Below are positions 9,753 through 18,231 of a stretch of DNA of 39,912 nucleotides, piece after piece; within the stretch, counting starts at the first letter, position 1, and each line of letters begins with the position of its first letter. The notes beneath the pieces were generated by a model. That model ran no database searches and was not told the origin of the DNA. It saw nothing but the letters and a program-made list of their open reading frames with translations. The translations under genes were made by a program, and so were the position numbers. Source of the DNA: Planctomycetota bacterium. Lineage in GTDB: Bacteria; Planctomycetota; UBA1135; UBA2386. The stretch is taken from positions 1 to 39,912 of the forward strand of contig JAEUHT010000081.1 in NCBI GenBank assembly GCA_016793265.1. The letters run 5' to 3'.

Positions 9753-10937
9753 CTACCTGCCCAGGCGCCCGCGCCTCGGCTCGACCTCGAGCAGGTCGTC
9801 CTCGGTGCCGAGCTGCTGGTCCGGACCGCAGCTGACCGCCTGCCAGCGCACGCCGGCCGAACGCTTCTGCAGCACGTAGTCGCTGCCCCACGGATCCTGC
9901 AGCGGTCCGGCATACACGGGCTTGTCCTGCGCCCGCAGCTGCTGCAGCTGGGTCGGCGTCGGCACCTCGTCGGGGTGCTGGTCGATGCGGTGACCGGCGG
10001 CGGCGGCGATCAGCGCCACCAGCTCCTCGCGGCACTGCTGCTTCTGCTTGTAGAGCTTGCGGTCGAAGCGCACGTCAGGGCGCTTCTTGCAGTCCCATGC
10101 CACGATCCACTCGTGCGCCTTCTTGACGAAACCCAGGTCCTGCACGAGCCGGCGCTCCATGTGCGGGAAGTGGGCGGCTCCGTAGTAGATGCCGATCTTC
10201 TTGTGGCCGTTGTCGAGCTCGCGGCGCAGCACCGACAGGCACTTCTCGTTGCGGCCCTGCAGCAGCGTGCCGTCCTTGCCGCCCGCCGTCAGCTCCTCGA
10301 TCTGCTGCATCTGCTGACCGAACATCATGCGCATCAGGTGGCGGCCCTCACCGTTGCGGAACGCCTTGACGAGGTCGAACTCCGGCACCGGCTCGTCGTC
10401 GCCGTTCTCGCTCAGCTCCCGCTGCTGCTTCGCCCCCGACATCATCATGTCGAACATGATCGACAGGATGCTCTCGCCACGCTCCTCCATGCTCTGCTGG
10501 AACTCCTCCGGCGTCATGTCGGCGTGCACGAAGTTGTTGGCCTGGTAGTCGATCTCGTCGAGCTGGAACGAGAGCTCGAGCGCGCTCTTGAGCCCGTTCT
10601 GCAGCATGCCGAGCGGGTTGAACCCCTCGTCGCGGTCCTTGGTCGGCCGGTAGTCCTCGGGGCCGACCAGCTCGTAGAGCAGCACGTCGCAGGCCTGGAA
10701 GCGGTCGTTGAGCAGCTGATAGCAGGCGCGGTCGGCGATGTGCACGGCGCCGAACAGCACCAGCTCCACACCGTCCTTCTCGTAGGTCGTGATCGCCGTG
10801 TCGAGGTGCCCGCCGTCGCCGACCTTGACGAACCGCACGAACGTGCTCGGCGTCTTGGTCTGCTCCTCGGGGGTGGCCGCCTGGGCCACGAGCGGCAGCA
10901 TGGCCGCGAACGACGCCAACAACGGGATCCAGCGCAT
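9753..10937 (-). CDS. Exported TraB/GumN-family protein with a pseudopilin-like C-terminus
   Basis: This 394-residue protein has a signal peptide (residues 1-20, ending VAQA). The TraB/PrgY/GumN fold is shown by two GxxH motifs, LFGAVHIAD (63-66) and YYGAAHFPHMERRL (253-256), and by the acidic ELVGPEDY after the first. Family members are thought to be metal-dependent proteases (Tiki-like), but this is not shown for bacterial homologues. Residues 342-383 do not belong to TraB: AGPLQDPWGSDYVLQ followed by VSCGPDQQLGTEDDLLE matches the C-terminal end of GspG-type major pseudopilins, the DPWG turn plus an acidic loop. The N-terminal pilin helix is absent. The middle contains a Met-rich helical insertion (160-215). 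The gap to the downstream TMTC-like gene is 32 bp on the same strand, so co-transcription is possible. Confidence 0.8.
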   Translation of the reverse strand: MRWIPLLASFAAMLPLVAQAATPEEQTKTPSTFVRFVKVGDGGHLDTAITTYEKDGVELVLFGAVHIADRACYQLLNDRFQACDVLLYELVGPEDYRPTKDRDEGFNPLGMLQNGLKSALELSFQLDEIDYQANNFVHADMTPEEFQQSMEERGESILSIMFDMMMSGAKQQRELSENGDDEPVPEFDLVKAFRNGEGRHLMRMMFGQQMQQIEELTAGGKDGTLLQGRNEKCLSVLRRELDNGHKKIGIYYGAAHFPHMERRLVQDLGFVKKAHEWIVAWDCKKRPDVRFDRKLYKQKQQCREELVALIAAAAGHRIDQHPDEVPTPTQLQQLRAQDKPVYAGPLQDPWGSDYVLQKRSAGVRWQAVSCGPDQQLGTEDDLLEVEPRRGRLGR

Positions 10938-11026
10938 GGGCCGGATGATCGGCCAGCCACCGCGCCGATGGCAAGGGATTCGTGCGGGGAGACGTCCGGC
11001 CCTGCGCGCGTGGTCCGGGCCGAGCT

Positions 11027-12622
11027 TCAGTCCGGCTTCGGTTCGTAGACGTAGATGCTCTCGTCCTTCGGACCGACCCAGCACGGGAAGTGCGCCACGA
11101 GCTCGCAGCGGGTGGTCAAGGCGCGGCGCAGGCTGCCGTCGGGGTCCTGTTCGGCGAGTTCGGGCATCGTCACCAGGAAACTCAGGTGGCGGCGGTTGGC
11201 CGCGGCGACGCGCAGGTGCCAGGCCAGGTGGTTGACGGCGCCGGGCTCGTGCAGCTGCTGGCGCAGTTCGGGCTTGTCCGCGTTCAGGATCCCGGTCGCC
11301 GCCAGCGAACCGCTGAGCGCGATGACGTCGGTGGTCGGATACGGGTCGGGGTCGTCGTTCCGCCAGTGCCAGGGCCGCAGGTAGAACAGCGCCGACGACT
11401 GGTTGATCGTCACCACGCGCACACCCTGGTTGCCCTGGGCGCGGCCGCGCGCGACCACGAACTCGCAGGCCTCGCGCCAACGCGCCCGCTGCCCGAATTG
11501 ATCGCCGTGGTACTGCACGGTGCCGAACACGTGGCCGGCGAGCAGCAGCAGCGGCACCACGGCGGCGGCGAGCCGCACGGCCCAGCCGGAGCACCGCCCC
11601 GACCACGAGCGCCGGGTCAGCTCGACCGCGCCGAACGCCGCCAACCAGGTCACCGCCGGCAGCGTGCAGATCGCGTAGCGCGCGGTGACCTTCACCAACT
11701 CGGCGCTGACGATCGCCAGCGACAAGAACGGCAGCACGGTGCAGCAGCCGAGCAGCAGCGCGCGCGCACGGTCGAGCAGGCGGCGGCTGGCGGCGAGCGC
11801 CGCCACCGCCGTCAGCAGGATCGCCGGCCGGAAGTAGAAGCCCGAGGTCTGCACGAAGTGCAGCAGCGACGGGTCGGACTTGCTCTTCTGGAAGCCGGGG
11901 AACAGCGGGAACTCGGCCAGCAGCCAAGGCAGCGCGACGACGAAGACGAGGCCGGCGAGCAGCAGGCGCTGGCGCGTCACCTTGCGATCGGGCAGGAACC
12001 GCGTCAGCAGGAAGCCGACGAAGCCCACCAGCAGCAGCCAGGCCGTGCCGTGCGCGAGCACGCCGAGCGCCGTCGCCAGCACCGCCGCGACGAGGTCGCG
12101 CACCCGTTCCTGCTGCGCGTACGCATGCACCCGGTTGGTCGCCAGGGCCGCGGCCAACACCACCCACACGTAGCCGCGCGCGTTCTGGCTCCAGAACACG
12201 TGCCAGGGGTCGAGCGCGAGCAGCGCCGCCGCCAGCAGCGCCGCCGCCGGGCCGACCAGCCGCCGGCCGCAGAGGGCCATCACCGGCACCGTCAACGCCC
12301 CGACCACCGCGAACGGCCACCGCAGCAGCCATTCGTCCGGCCCGCCGACCCCCGCCTGCAGCAGCGCGCGCACGGTCAGGAACGCCAGCGGGTAGAGCGC
12401 TCGATCGCTCTTCAGGAAGCCGCCTTCGCCGTCGAAGGCCATCGTCGCGTCGCGCCAGGTGAACGCTTCGTCGACCCACAACGACCAGGTGCCGAGGTGG
12501 GCAGCGCGCAGGCCGATGCCGAGCAGGGTGATGCCGGCGAGCAGCCACCACTGGCCGGCCGTGAAACCGGCGCCGGCCGGTTGGTTGAGCGGGCGTCGGG
12601 TTGACAGCGCGGAAGCAGGCAT
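11027..12622 (-). CDS. GT-C membrane glycosyltransferase (GT39/ArnT-like)
   Basis: This is a 531-residue integral membrane protein. The first periplasmic loop carries LWVDEAFTWRDA, with Asp51-Glu52 at the usual place of the catalytic acidic pair in PMT/ArnT-type GT-C enzymes. About 11-12 hydrophobic segments follow, and SQNARGYVWVVLAAALATN is the typical ArnT-like loop after the third or fourth helix. The last 150 residues form an exported soluble domain (about 380-531). Such enzymes move a sugar from a polyprenyl-phosphate donor to lipid or protein outside the cytoplasmic membrane. The donor and acceptor cannot be predicted. The ATG at 12622 is preferred; an in-frame ATG at 12655 would only add a short non-hydrophobic stretch. 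It is divergent from the duplicated exported protein. Confidence 0.85.
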   Translation of the reverse strand: MPASALSTRRPLNQPAGAGFTAGQWWLLAGITLLGIGLRAAHLGTWSLWVDEAFTWRDATMAFDGEGGFLKSDRALYPLAFLTVRALLQAGVGGPDEWLLRWPFAVVGALTVPVMALCGRRLVGPAAALLAAALLALDPWHVFWSQNARGYVWVVLAAALATNRVHAYAQQERVRDLVAAVLATALGVLAHGTAWLLLVGFVGFLLTRFLPDRKVTRQRLLLAGLVFVVALPWLLAEFPLFPGFQKSKSDPSLLHFVQTSGFYFRPAILLTAVAALAASRRLLDRARALLLGCCTVLPFLSLAIVSAELVKVTARYAICTLPAVTWLAAFGAVELTRRSWSGRCSGWAVRLAAAVVPLLLLAGHVFGTVQYHGDQFGQRARWREACEFVVARGRAQGNQGVRVVTINQSSALFYLRPWHWRNDDPDPYPTTDVIALSGSLAATGILNADKPELRQQLHEPGAVNHLAWHLRVAAANRRHLSFLVTMPELAEQDPDGSLRRALTTRCELVAHFPCWVGPKDESIYVYEPKPD

Positions 12623-12709
12623 GGCCGGGTGCGGGGAATACCGTATGGCGTCCATCGAGGCGAGGGTGATTCGACCTGTGGCCCCCGCGCCAGGCCCGGG
12701 CCTTCGTGG

Positions 12710-12715
12710 TAGCGT
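12710..12715 (+). promoter_or_regulatory. Candidate -10 TAGCGT for a leaderless mRNA
   Basis: TAGCGT is followed by GCGTCGCC (8 nt) and the ATG at 12724. This is the same TAGnnTGC plus short-gap arrangement as at 22165 and 39248. No -35 element stands out in the 101-bp divergent region. Confidence 0.45.
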
Positions 12716-12723
12716 GCGTCGCC

Positions 12724-14532
12724 ATGGAGAACCTCGGGCCCCTGCATCGGCTCCTCTTGGCGTCGGCCCTGTCGACAGCCCTGTGTGCCCAATCGAGCGA
12801 ACGTCATGGCGCGGTCGCAGCGGTGGCCGACGCCTACAGCACCGAGTCCGGCGGATACCTGTGCCGCATCCCCGGGGTCGCCGACGACCTCGTGCTGTTC
12901 GCCGACGGCGACCTCGTGTTGCGCGCCAACGGCACGGCCCGGCTCGGCGCGTTCCTGCTGCGCGCCAGCGCGATCGACCGCCTGTTCTACGTCGAGCTCG
13001 AGTTCAGCGGCAAGGTGTCGCCGGGCGACGTGAACCACCCGCCAGCCGGCAGCCCGACGCTGACGCTGGCGGCGGCGGCCTACGCGCCGGCGGGCCCCGT
13101 CGACCCGGCCACGTTCGTCTACTACACGACGGTCACCGGCACCTTCACCGGCCTCTTCGCCTATGGCGGCGAACGCTACAGCGCGAGCAACCTGGCACCG
13201 GCCCAGCTCGGTCTCGGCGCCTCGAACAAGAACGTGCTGCTGGGCCTCGCGGTCGACCTCACCTTGCTGCCGGTCGCCGGGGTGACGGTGCCGACCGGCC
13301 CGGCCGAGCTGCGCGCCGACCTGCTCGACACGTTGCCGGTGTGCCTGAGCCACGTCGACGACCTGCCGCCGTGGAGCGGCAGCAGCACGCGGCGCGGCGT
13401 CGACCTGCCCGGGGTCGCCGACGACTTCGTGTTCTGCCCGGCCGGCCGCTTCGAGGAACACGCCGACGGCACCGCGACGGCGACCGCGACGCTGCGGCGG
13501 CAGGCCGACTACGACGACGGCTGGCACCTGTCGCTGACCTTGTCCGCGCCGGTCGAGCCGGGCGCCCCGAACCACCCGCCGGCGGGCCATCCGATCACAC
13601 AGTTGCTGCCGACGGCCTATGTCGGTGGCGGCGGCCCGATCGACCCCGCCGCCTACCGCTACTACCAACAGGGCAGCGGCACGCTGATTGGCATCGGCGC
13701 CAACGCCGGCGGCCAGATCCAGCTCACGCTCACCGGCGCCGCCCAGCTCGGCCTCGGCGCGGCGCAAGGCAACCCCTACTTCGGCATCGCCGCCGACTTC
13801 GCCGCCACGGTCCTGCAGCAGCCGGCCGCAGGCGCGCTGACGATCGCCGGCGACCTGCATCTCGACGCCGACCTGGCCACGTTGTGCATCCTGCCGGCGC
13901 CGCAGGTGACGGCGATGAGCACCACGTCGCTGCCGAACGTCACCGAACAGACGCTGACGCTGACCGGCGCCGAGCTCGGCTTCGCCGAGGTGGTGGCGCT
14001 CGGTCCGATCCTGCTCGCCGACCTGCCGCGGCGCTGGTTCGAAGGCAACATGCACGTCGTCGACCACGACACCATCGTGGTGTCGATCCCGCAGGGGCTG
14101 CCGGCCGCGAGCTACCCGCTCAGCGTGCTGAACCGGTCGCGCATGAGCGTGCCGGTCCTGCTCGACCTGGTGGCGCCGACCACCGTGACGCTGCGCACCG
14201 AAGCCGACCGTCTGCCCGGCGAAGCGCAGCACTGGATCTCGCACCAGGGCGCGGTGCAGGGCTTCGCCTTCTGCCTCCTGCTGCTGAGCTTCAGCGATCT
14301 GCCGAGCTCCGCGCCCGGCCTCGTCGACCTCGACATCGGCAACCAGTTCACGGACCTGATCCTGTTCGACGTCGTGCTGCACGACCCGGCGACCGGCGTC
14401 GCGGTGGTGACCCTGCCGGCGATCCCGCCCACCTTGCAGGGCCACCGGCTGTTCGCGCAGACGGCGGTGATGGACCAGTCCTTCTTCCCGCTGCACCCGA
14501 GCGACGCCCGCTTCACGGACTACCTGCCGTGA
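12724..14532 (+). CDS. Large exported protein with an internal tandem domain duplication
   Basis: The protein has 602 residues and a signal peptide ending LCAQ (about residue 23). Residues 49-203 and 229-383 are two copies of one domain, offset by about 180 residues. Shared landmarks are PGVADD, a following NHPPAG, then PVDPATFVYY/PIDPAAYRYY and AQLGLGA. Residues 395-475 look like an IPT/TIG-type Ig fold (TSLPNVTEQTLTLTGAELGF). The C-terminal 110 residues end in a beta-rich domain with LPAIPPTLQGHRLFAQTAVM, a form often found at the end of exported planctomycete proteins. No catalytic motif is evident, so a surface or matrix role is the best guess. A GTG at 12706 is in frame, but the ATG is preferred because of its promoter-like spacing. 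Confidence 0.75.
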   Translation: MENLGPLHRLLLASALSTALCAQSSERHGAVAAVADAYSTESGGYLCRIPGVADDLVLFADGDLVLRANGTARLGAFLLRASAIDRLFYVELEFSGKVSPGDVNHPPAGSPTLTLAAAAYAPAGPVDPATFVYYTTVTGTFTGLFAYGGERYSASNLAPAQLGLGASNKNVLLGLAVDLTLLPVAGVTVPTGPAELRADLLDTLPVCLSHVDDLPPWSGSSTRRGVDLPGVADDFVFCPAGRFEEHADGTATATATLRRQADYDDGWHLSLTLSAPVEPGAPNHPPAGHPITQLLPTAYVGGGGPIDPAAYRYYQQGSGTLIGIGANAGGQIQLTLTGAAQLGLGAAQGNPYFGIAADFAATVLQQPAAGALTIAGDLHLDADLATLCILPAPQVTAMSTTSLPNVTEQTLTLTGAELGFAEVVALGPILLADLPRRWFEGNMHVVDHDTIVVSIPQGLPAASYPLSVLNRSRMSVPVLLDLVAPTTVTLRTEADRLPGEAQHWISHQGAVQGFAFCLLLLSFSDLPSSAPGLVDLDIGNQFTDLILFDVVLHDPATGVAVVTLPAIPPTLQGHRLFAQTAVMDQSFFPLHPSDARFTDYLP

Positions 14533-14597
14533 CGTCGGCGCCGGGCCTGCCGGGCAGGCGCCGGCCACTGCAGCGACCGCGGCAGCCGCGCCGCGTG

Positions 14598-14603
14598 TAG
14601 ATT
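14598..14603 (+). promoter_or_regulatory. Candidate -10 element TAGATT
   Basis: TAGATT lies 28 nt before the ATG at 14632, in the 99-bp gap after the duplicated exported protein. It shares the TAGnnT form of other candidates in the window and would give a leader of roughly 20 nt. No -35 is visible. Confidence 0.35.
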
Positions 14604-14631
14604 CCGGACCGAGCAATTCGTCGCTGCCCAC

Positions 14632-15711
14632 ATGACCACCCGCCTCGCCTCCCGTATGTCCCTGTTCGTGCTCGCGGCGGCCGCCGCGGCACCGGCCCAG
14701 GCCCTGGCCGTGAAGGGGCTCGACCCCGTCGCGCTCTGCAACGGCCAGGAGGTCGCCGGCCAGCGCGACCTCGCCGTGCGGCACGGCGCCTACGTCTACC
14801 AGTTCGCCACCGCGGCCAATGCCGCCGCGTTCCAGGCGGCACCGCAACGCTACGCGATCCAGTGGGACGGCGCCTGTGCGCGCATGGGGCCGCTCAGCGG
14901 CACCGGCGATGCGGAGCGCTTCCTCGTGTACGACGGCCGCATCTACATCTTCGCCAGCGACGCCTGCCGCGATGGTTTCCGGAAGAATCCGGAGCTGTTC
15001 CTCGACCCCGACGCGCCCAAGCCCGAGCCCGACGCCGAAGCGGTCGCCGCCGGCGCCCGCCTGCTCGAGCGCGCCGTCGCCAGCCACGGCGGCCGCGAGC
15101 GGCTGCTGGCGTGGCGCAGCTACCGGCACGACCGCGAGTTCGAGAAGAACGGCATGACCGAGCAACACCGCCTGCTCTGCGTGTGGCCGGACCGCATGCG
15201 CCGCGACCACGACGTGCTGCAGGGCGACAAGGCGTGGCGCTACGCACGGCTGCTCACCGGCGCCGAGGGCGCCTTCGTCGACAACGGCAAGCCGCGACCG
15301 ATGGGCGACGCCGCCCGGCGCGAGTCGCAGCGCGACCTGCTGCACGAACCGCTGTTCGCGCTGCGCCTGGCCAGCGGCGGTGGCGCCATCGTGTGCGGTC
15401 GCGGCACCAACACCGTCGGCGGCATCGCCGTCGAGGAGTTCGAGCTGTGGCTGGCGGCCTGCAGCGTGGTCTTCGGCGTCGATGCCGAAGGCCGCGTGCG
15501 CACGGCGCGCTACCGCGGTCGGGGGCCGGGCCTGTGGTTCGGCGCCGTCGAGTGTGTGTTCGACGACTTCACCACGGTCGGCGGTCTCCTGCTGCCGCAG
15601 AGCGTGCGGGCGACGTTCGACGGCAAGGACGCGCCGGGGCTGGCGGAGCGTCGGCAGCACCTGGAGGTCGACGGCACGATCGACCCCAAGCTGCTCGAAC
15701 TGCCGCGCTGA
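14632..15711 (+). CDS. Exported YHS-like protein with a LolA-like C-terminal half
   Basis: This 359-residue protein has a signal peptide (to about residue 25, PAQALA). Residues 28-82 match the YHS pattern: GLDPVALCNGQEVAGQ, then YVYQFATAANAAAFQAAPQRY and a GACA turn. Residues 95-125 (ERFLVYDGRIYIFASDACRDGF) repeat the second half of a YHS domain. YHS domains are small modules, several with metal-binding Cys, found in copper and heavy-metal proteins; Cys residues lie at the corresponding turns here. From residue 135 on, ARLLERAVASHGGRERLLAW starts a LolA/zinc-peptidase-companion-like beta region (about 140-355) with no protease motif. The function is unknown, perhaps metal or lipid handling in the periplasm. 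A 12-bp tandem repeat covers the stop codon. Confidence 0.7.
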   Translation: MTTRLASRMSLFVLAAAAAAPAQALAVKGLDPVALCNGQEVAGQRDLAVRHGAYVYQFATAANAAAFQAAPQRYAIQWDGACARMGPLSGTGDAERFLVYDGRIYIFASDACRDGFRKNPELFLDPDAPKPEPDAEAVAAGARLLERAVASHGGRERLLAWRSYRHDREFEKNGMTEQHRLLCVWPDRMRRDHDVLQGDKAWRYARLLTGAEGAFVDNGKPRPMGDAARRESQRDLLHEPLFALRLASGGGAIVCGRGTNTVGGIAVEEFELWLAACSVVFGVDAEGRVRTARYRGRGPGLWFGAVECVFDDFTTVGGLLLPQSVRATFDGKDAPGLAERRQHLEVDGTIDPKLLELPR

Positions 15712-15728
15712 CGGCGGCGCTGACGGCG
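15705..15728. repeat. 12-bp tandem duplication across a stop codon
   Basis: GCGCTGACGGCG occurs twice in direct succession. The first copy contains the TGA (15709-15711) of the YHS-like gene, and the second lies in the 45-bp convergent gap. It is probably a replication-slippage product. No further structure was seen. Confidence 0.7.
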
Positions 15729-15756
15729 GCTGGGGCCGCGATCCCACCCCCCGCAG

Positions 15757-18183
15757 TCACCGCACGCCGCCAGGCGACGCCGACGCCGCGTCGCCGCCCG
15801 CCAACTGCAGATCCTGCTGGGTGAGCTGCTCGCCGCCGCGCAACACCGGCAACCCTCGCACCGCGTTGCCGCCGCGGGGATCGCGCGCCGCCAGCTGCAG
15901 CGCGACGCCGGGCGGCACTTGCCGCAGCACGAACGCGCCGTCGGCGCCGGTCGCCGCCATGCACGCCAGCATCGACGGGCTCGGGGTGCTGGGCTCGGTG
16001 TCGTGGCGCGACCAGTGTTGCCAGCGGGCGAGGTTGTCGTCGGCGAGCGCGCCGATGCCGACCACGAACACCCAGGCCTTCGCCACCGGCTGGCCCCGCG
16101 CATCGAGCACCCGACCACGCACCACCGCTTCGTGCTGCAGTTCGACGCGCACCCCGGCCCGCAGCTCGTTGGCGCCGAGTTCGAACGGCACCGCGGTGGC
16201 CGCATAGCCCTCGACGTCGACGACGAGCGCGACCGGCCCGGGGTCGGCGACGACGAGGTGGAACTCGCGGGGCGGCGGTCCGGAGCCAGCGGCGCGTTGC
16301 GCCGGCGGCGGCGGCACCAGGCGGTCGAACAACAGCGACGACGCCCCTGGCCGCAGCGGCCGCACCTGCAGCGCAAACGGCGGGATCGGCAGCACCTGCC
16401 CGGTCGCGGCGTCGACGAGTTCGCCGTGCAGTTCGGCCATGTGTTCGCCGACGTCGCGGCGGTCGTCGTGGTCCTTCAGCAAGAGCGGCGACGGCACCAC
16501 CCCGGCGCGGACGCCGCGGCGTCGCACGGGCGAACAACCGGCGGCCGACGCGTGCAGCGTGTAGCTGCCGTCGCCGAGCCCGCTGCAGACGAAGGCGCCG
16601 TCGCGCCACTTCGCCAACAGCTGCTGCCCGCTGTCGTCGTGCTGCAGCCACGCCTGCGTCCACTCCAGGGACCTGCCATCGACGTGGCCGACCGGCACCG
16701 TCCAGTCGTGGCCTGGGGCCAGCTCGACGTCGACGCTGCGGCGGCCCGGCTGCGTGAGCCCGACGCGCTGCAGCGACGAGCGCCTGCCGAGCGGCGAGCC
16801 GTCGACGAACAGCCACTTGTCGCCGAGCCCGCGGGCGCGGAACACCGCACCGCCGTCGCTGCCGGTCTTGGCCGCGAGCGCGAGCCCACCACGATCGAGC
16901 TGGGGCCGGGTCGTTGCCAGGAACAACCGCACCGGCAACGCCGCCAGCGGCAATCCGGCCGGATCGAGCACCCGCACCGCCAGTTCGAAGTGCGCCGTCG
17001 CGGTGCCTGAGCTGGCCGGCAGCGTCAGCAGAAGCTCCTCGGCGTCGACCGGCCGCGGCGTCGCCACGTCGGCGGTCCGCAGCAGCAGTTGGTCGCCTTC
17101 TCGCACGAGCAGCCGCACCGCCCTCGGCTGCAGCCACGACCGGCCGAGGTCGAGGCGGAACCTGCCAGAGGTATCGGTGCGCGCAACGACGCCGAGATCG
17201 AACTCCTTGAGGCCGCCGCTGCTCACCGCCCGCACCTCGGCGTCGATGACCGGCCAGGCATCGGCGTCGCGCACGACGCCGGTGATGCTGCCGAGCCAAA
17301 CCGGCTCCGTGGCCGGTGGCGCCGGCACCGCCGCAGGCGCAGGCGCGGTGGCAGGGACCGCCGGTGCGGTGGCCGGCGAACGCGGCAACGGCCGCGGCCG
17401 CGGCGGCGGCGGTGGTTCCTGTTCGGCAGGCGCCGCCACGGCGACGGCCGGGTGGACTGTCTCGGGCCCCGCCGGCACCAGGTCGGCGCGCGACGTCACC
17501 AACAACCAGGCCCCGGCGGCCACGGCGACCAGGGCCCCGGTGATGGCCGCGACACGGCCGACCGCGACCACCGCCGGCGCCAGCGGCGTGGTGCGCGCGA
17601 CCTCCAGCAGCCGCTGTTCCAGGCCCGGCGGCGGCAGTACTTCGCCGGCGGCGATCCACTGCGGCAGACCGGCGAGGCTGACGGCGCAGCCCCGCTGCTG
17701 CAGCGCCTCCCGCAACCGGCGCAGCGCCTGCTGCACCCGGTCGTGCAGCGTCGACGACGGCACCCGCAGCAGCGTGCTGACCTCGGCCAATGTCATCTCG
17801 TCCTCACAGTGCATCAGCAGCGGCAGCCGCAGGTTGTCGGGCAACGTGTCGATCACGCGGCGCAGGTCGGCATCGTCGGCGGTCGGCACCCGTTCGTGGG
17901 CTTCGTGGTGGCGCATGGCTCGTTCCTCGTGGTCCTGACGCCGTCGACCGTCGCGCCGCGCGTTCTGCAGCAGTCGGGTCGCCCACCCACACAGGAGCGC
18001 ACGTTCGCTGCGCGCCCCGGTCAGGCGCAGGCGCCCCTGCAGCACCCGCAAGAACACCTCCTGCGTGACGTCGGCCGCGGTCGCGGCGTCGCGGCACCAC
18101 CGGCTGGCGCAACGGAACACCGCGGCGTGGTGGTCGCGCACGAGGCGCTCGAACTCGGCTGGCACGGACTCGGGCATGGGCAT
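15757..18183 (-). CDS. ECF sigma factor fused to a membrane anchor and exported beta domains
   Basis: This 808-residue protein begins as an ECF sigma factor. Region 2 covers about 10-80 (DHHAAVFRCASRWCRDAATA, DVTQEVFLRVL). Region 4 covers about 108-162 (IDTLPDNLRLPLLMHCEDEM and the helix-turn-helix TLAEVSTLLRVPSSTLHDRV). After a short linker there is one strong membrane helix (about 203-229), then a Pro/Ala-rich stretch (240-300). The remaining 500 residues are beta-rich and include carboxypeptidase-regulatory-like modules (GSITGVVRDADAWPVIDAEV, VVRGRVLDARGQPVAKAWVF with ADGAFVLRQVPPG). The topology predicts the sigma part inside and a large sensor or cell-wall part outside. I see no anti-sigma (ZAS) motif. 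The ATG at 18183 is used; a TTG at 18189 is also in frame. The gene stands alone, 48 bp from radC upstream. Confidence 0.85.
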   Translation of the reverse strand: MPMPESVPAEFERLVRDHHAAVFRCASRWCRDAATAADVTQEVFLRVLQGRLRLTGARSERALLCGWATRLLQNARRDGRRRQDHEERAMRHHEAHERVPTADDADLRRVIDTLPDNLRLPLLMHCEDEMTLAEVSTLLRVPSSTLHDRVQQALRRLREALQQRGCAVSLAGLPQWIAAGEVLPPPGLEQRLLEVARTTPLAPAVVAVGRVAAITGALVAVAAGAWLLVTSRADLVPAGPETVHPAVAVAAPAEQEPPPPPRPRPLPRSPATAPAVPATAPAPAAVPAPPATEPVWLGSITGVVRDADAWPVIDAEVRAVSSGGLKEFDLGVVARTDTSGRFRLDLGRSWLQPRAVRLLVREGDQLLLRTADVATPRPVDAEELLLTLPASSGTATAHFELAVRVLDPAGLPLAALPVRLFLATTRPQLDRGGLALAAKTGSDGGAVFRARGLGDKWLFVDGSPLGRRSSLQRVGLTQPGRRSVDVELAPGHDWTVPVGHVDGRSLEWTQAWLQHDDSGQQLLAKWRDGAFVCSGLGDGSYTLHASAAGCSPVRRRGVRAGVVPSPLLLKDHDDRRDVGEHMAELHGELVDAATGQVLPIPPFALQVRPLRPGASSLLFDRLVPPPPAQRAAGSGPPPREFHLVVADPGPVALVVDVEGYAATAVPFELGANELRAGVRVELQHEAVVRGRVLDARGQPVAKAWVFVVGIGALADDNLARWQHWSRHDTEPSTPSPSMLACMAATGADGAFVLRQVPPGVALQLAARDPRGGNAVRGLPVLRGGEQLTQQDLQLAGGDAASASPGGVR

Positions 18184-18231
18184 CGGCAAGTCGGCATCAG
18201 GACACCCGGGGCGCGTCGATTTCCGGACGCA

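Noticed and set aside
12412..15747. Very long antisense open frame (about 1100 codons) on the minus strand
   Set aside because: It runs opposite to two well-supported exported proteins. Its translation is Arg/Gly/Ala/His-rich without domains, as expected from a GC-rich mirror frame. Similar long mirror frames across the window were left out for the same reason.
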